Assembly (NCBI GenBank): GCA_947632145.1
Contig: CANRNW010000013.1
Coordinates: forward strand, 1 to 33,540
Origin: an uncultured Clostridia bacterium
GTDB taxonomy: Bacteria > Bacillota > Clostridia > TANB77 > CAG-508
Direction: 5' to 3'
Length of the DNA: 33,540 bases
In this document: piece by piece, positions 33,447 to 33,540 of the stretch
How the letters are laid out: the number at the start of each line of letters is the position of its first letter
How positions within the stretch are numbered: position 1 is the first letter of the stretch
The notes under the pieces: model-generated
Databases searched by the model: none
Seen by the model: the letters and a program-made list of their open reading frames with translations, nothing else
Told to the model about the DNA's origin: nothing
Made by a program: the position numbers and the translations under genes

Positions 33447-33540
33447 GTTTTATGTAATCTTTACAATAGATTTATAAAAGAAATGTGATAATGTCTTAAG
33501 TAAAGAAATGAGAAAATGTCCCAATAAAAAAATATTTGTT

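Noticed and set aside
1-33540. tRNA or rRNA genes
   Set aside because: No cloverleaf with a GTTCGANTC T-arm or rRNA-like stretch was noticed on either strand.

Overview
The window looks like a chromosomal piece of a low-GC Gram-positive bacterium of the class Clostridia, probably anaerobic and gut-associated. The basis is the very AT-rich coding sequence with strong AGGAGG-type ribosome binding sites, the conserved Firmicutes order ylxM-ffh-rpsP-khpA-rimM-trmD-rplS, the gatCAB amidotransferase, FtsEX next to M23 hydrolases, an LPXTG wall protein, a transketolase split into two subunits, and rubrerythrin with rubredoxin. Nearly all genes lie on the minus strand; only nfeD, an SPFH gene, one small membrane-protein gene and one non-coding RNA are on the plus strand.

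Layout from left to right: a truncated P-type cation ATPase behind a yybP-ykoY (Mn2+) riboswitch (1-1800); two secreted repeat or C-type-lectin-like proteins (1931-5539); a stand-alone structured RNA with its own promoter and terminator (about 5720-5920); greA (6047-6523); the ffh-rplS translation/secretion operon (6847-10921); rubrerythrin/rubredoxin (11091-11767); a cell-wall division cluster ftsE-ftsX-M23-M23-S41 protease (11847-17179); an unknown exported protein (17375-18175); upp-tktN-PHP-tktC (18297-21736); mltG-FxLYD-der-plsY-gpsA (21854-26410); divergent nfeD-SPFH (26642-28046); a small membrane protein; gatC-gatA-gatB (28592-31908); and a VWA/LPXTG surface protein (31998-33395).

The most striking observation is a recoding signature. 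Three otherwise intact, conserved genes (ffh, the S41 protease and the transketolase C subunit) are each broken by one extra C. In each case the extra C sits directly before the codon of a strongly conserved glycine, so the zero-frame codon becomes CGG (GCA CGG T, GTT CGG T, GCA CGG A). In a manual scan of every coding sequence here I found no other in-frame CGG codon, although CGG occurs about thirty times across codon boundaries. This is what would be expected if CGG is an unreadable or specially read codon at which the ribosome shifts +1 or reads the quadruplet CGGN. A systematic sequencing artefact is the main competing explanation.

Other items of interest are the structured RNA, which has mutually exclusive pairings and a five-codon ORF, and a family of short palindromic repeats (arms GGGTCGCAT/ATGCGACCC, then CCTACA) scattered between genes, one of which supplies the stop codon of the large repeat protein.
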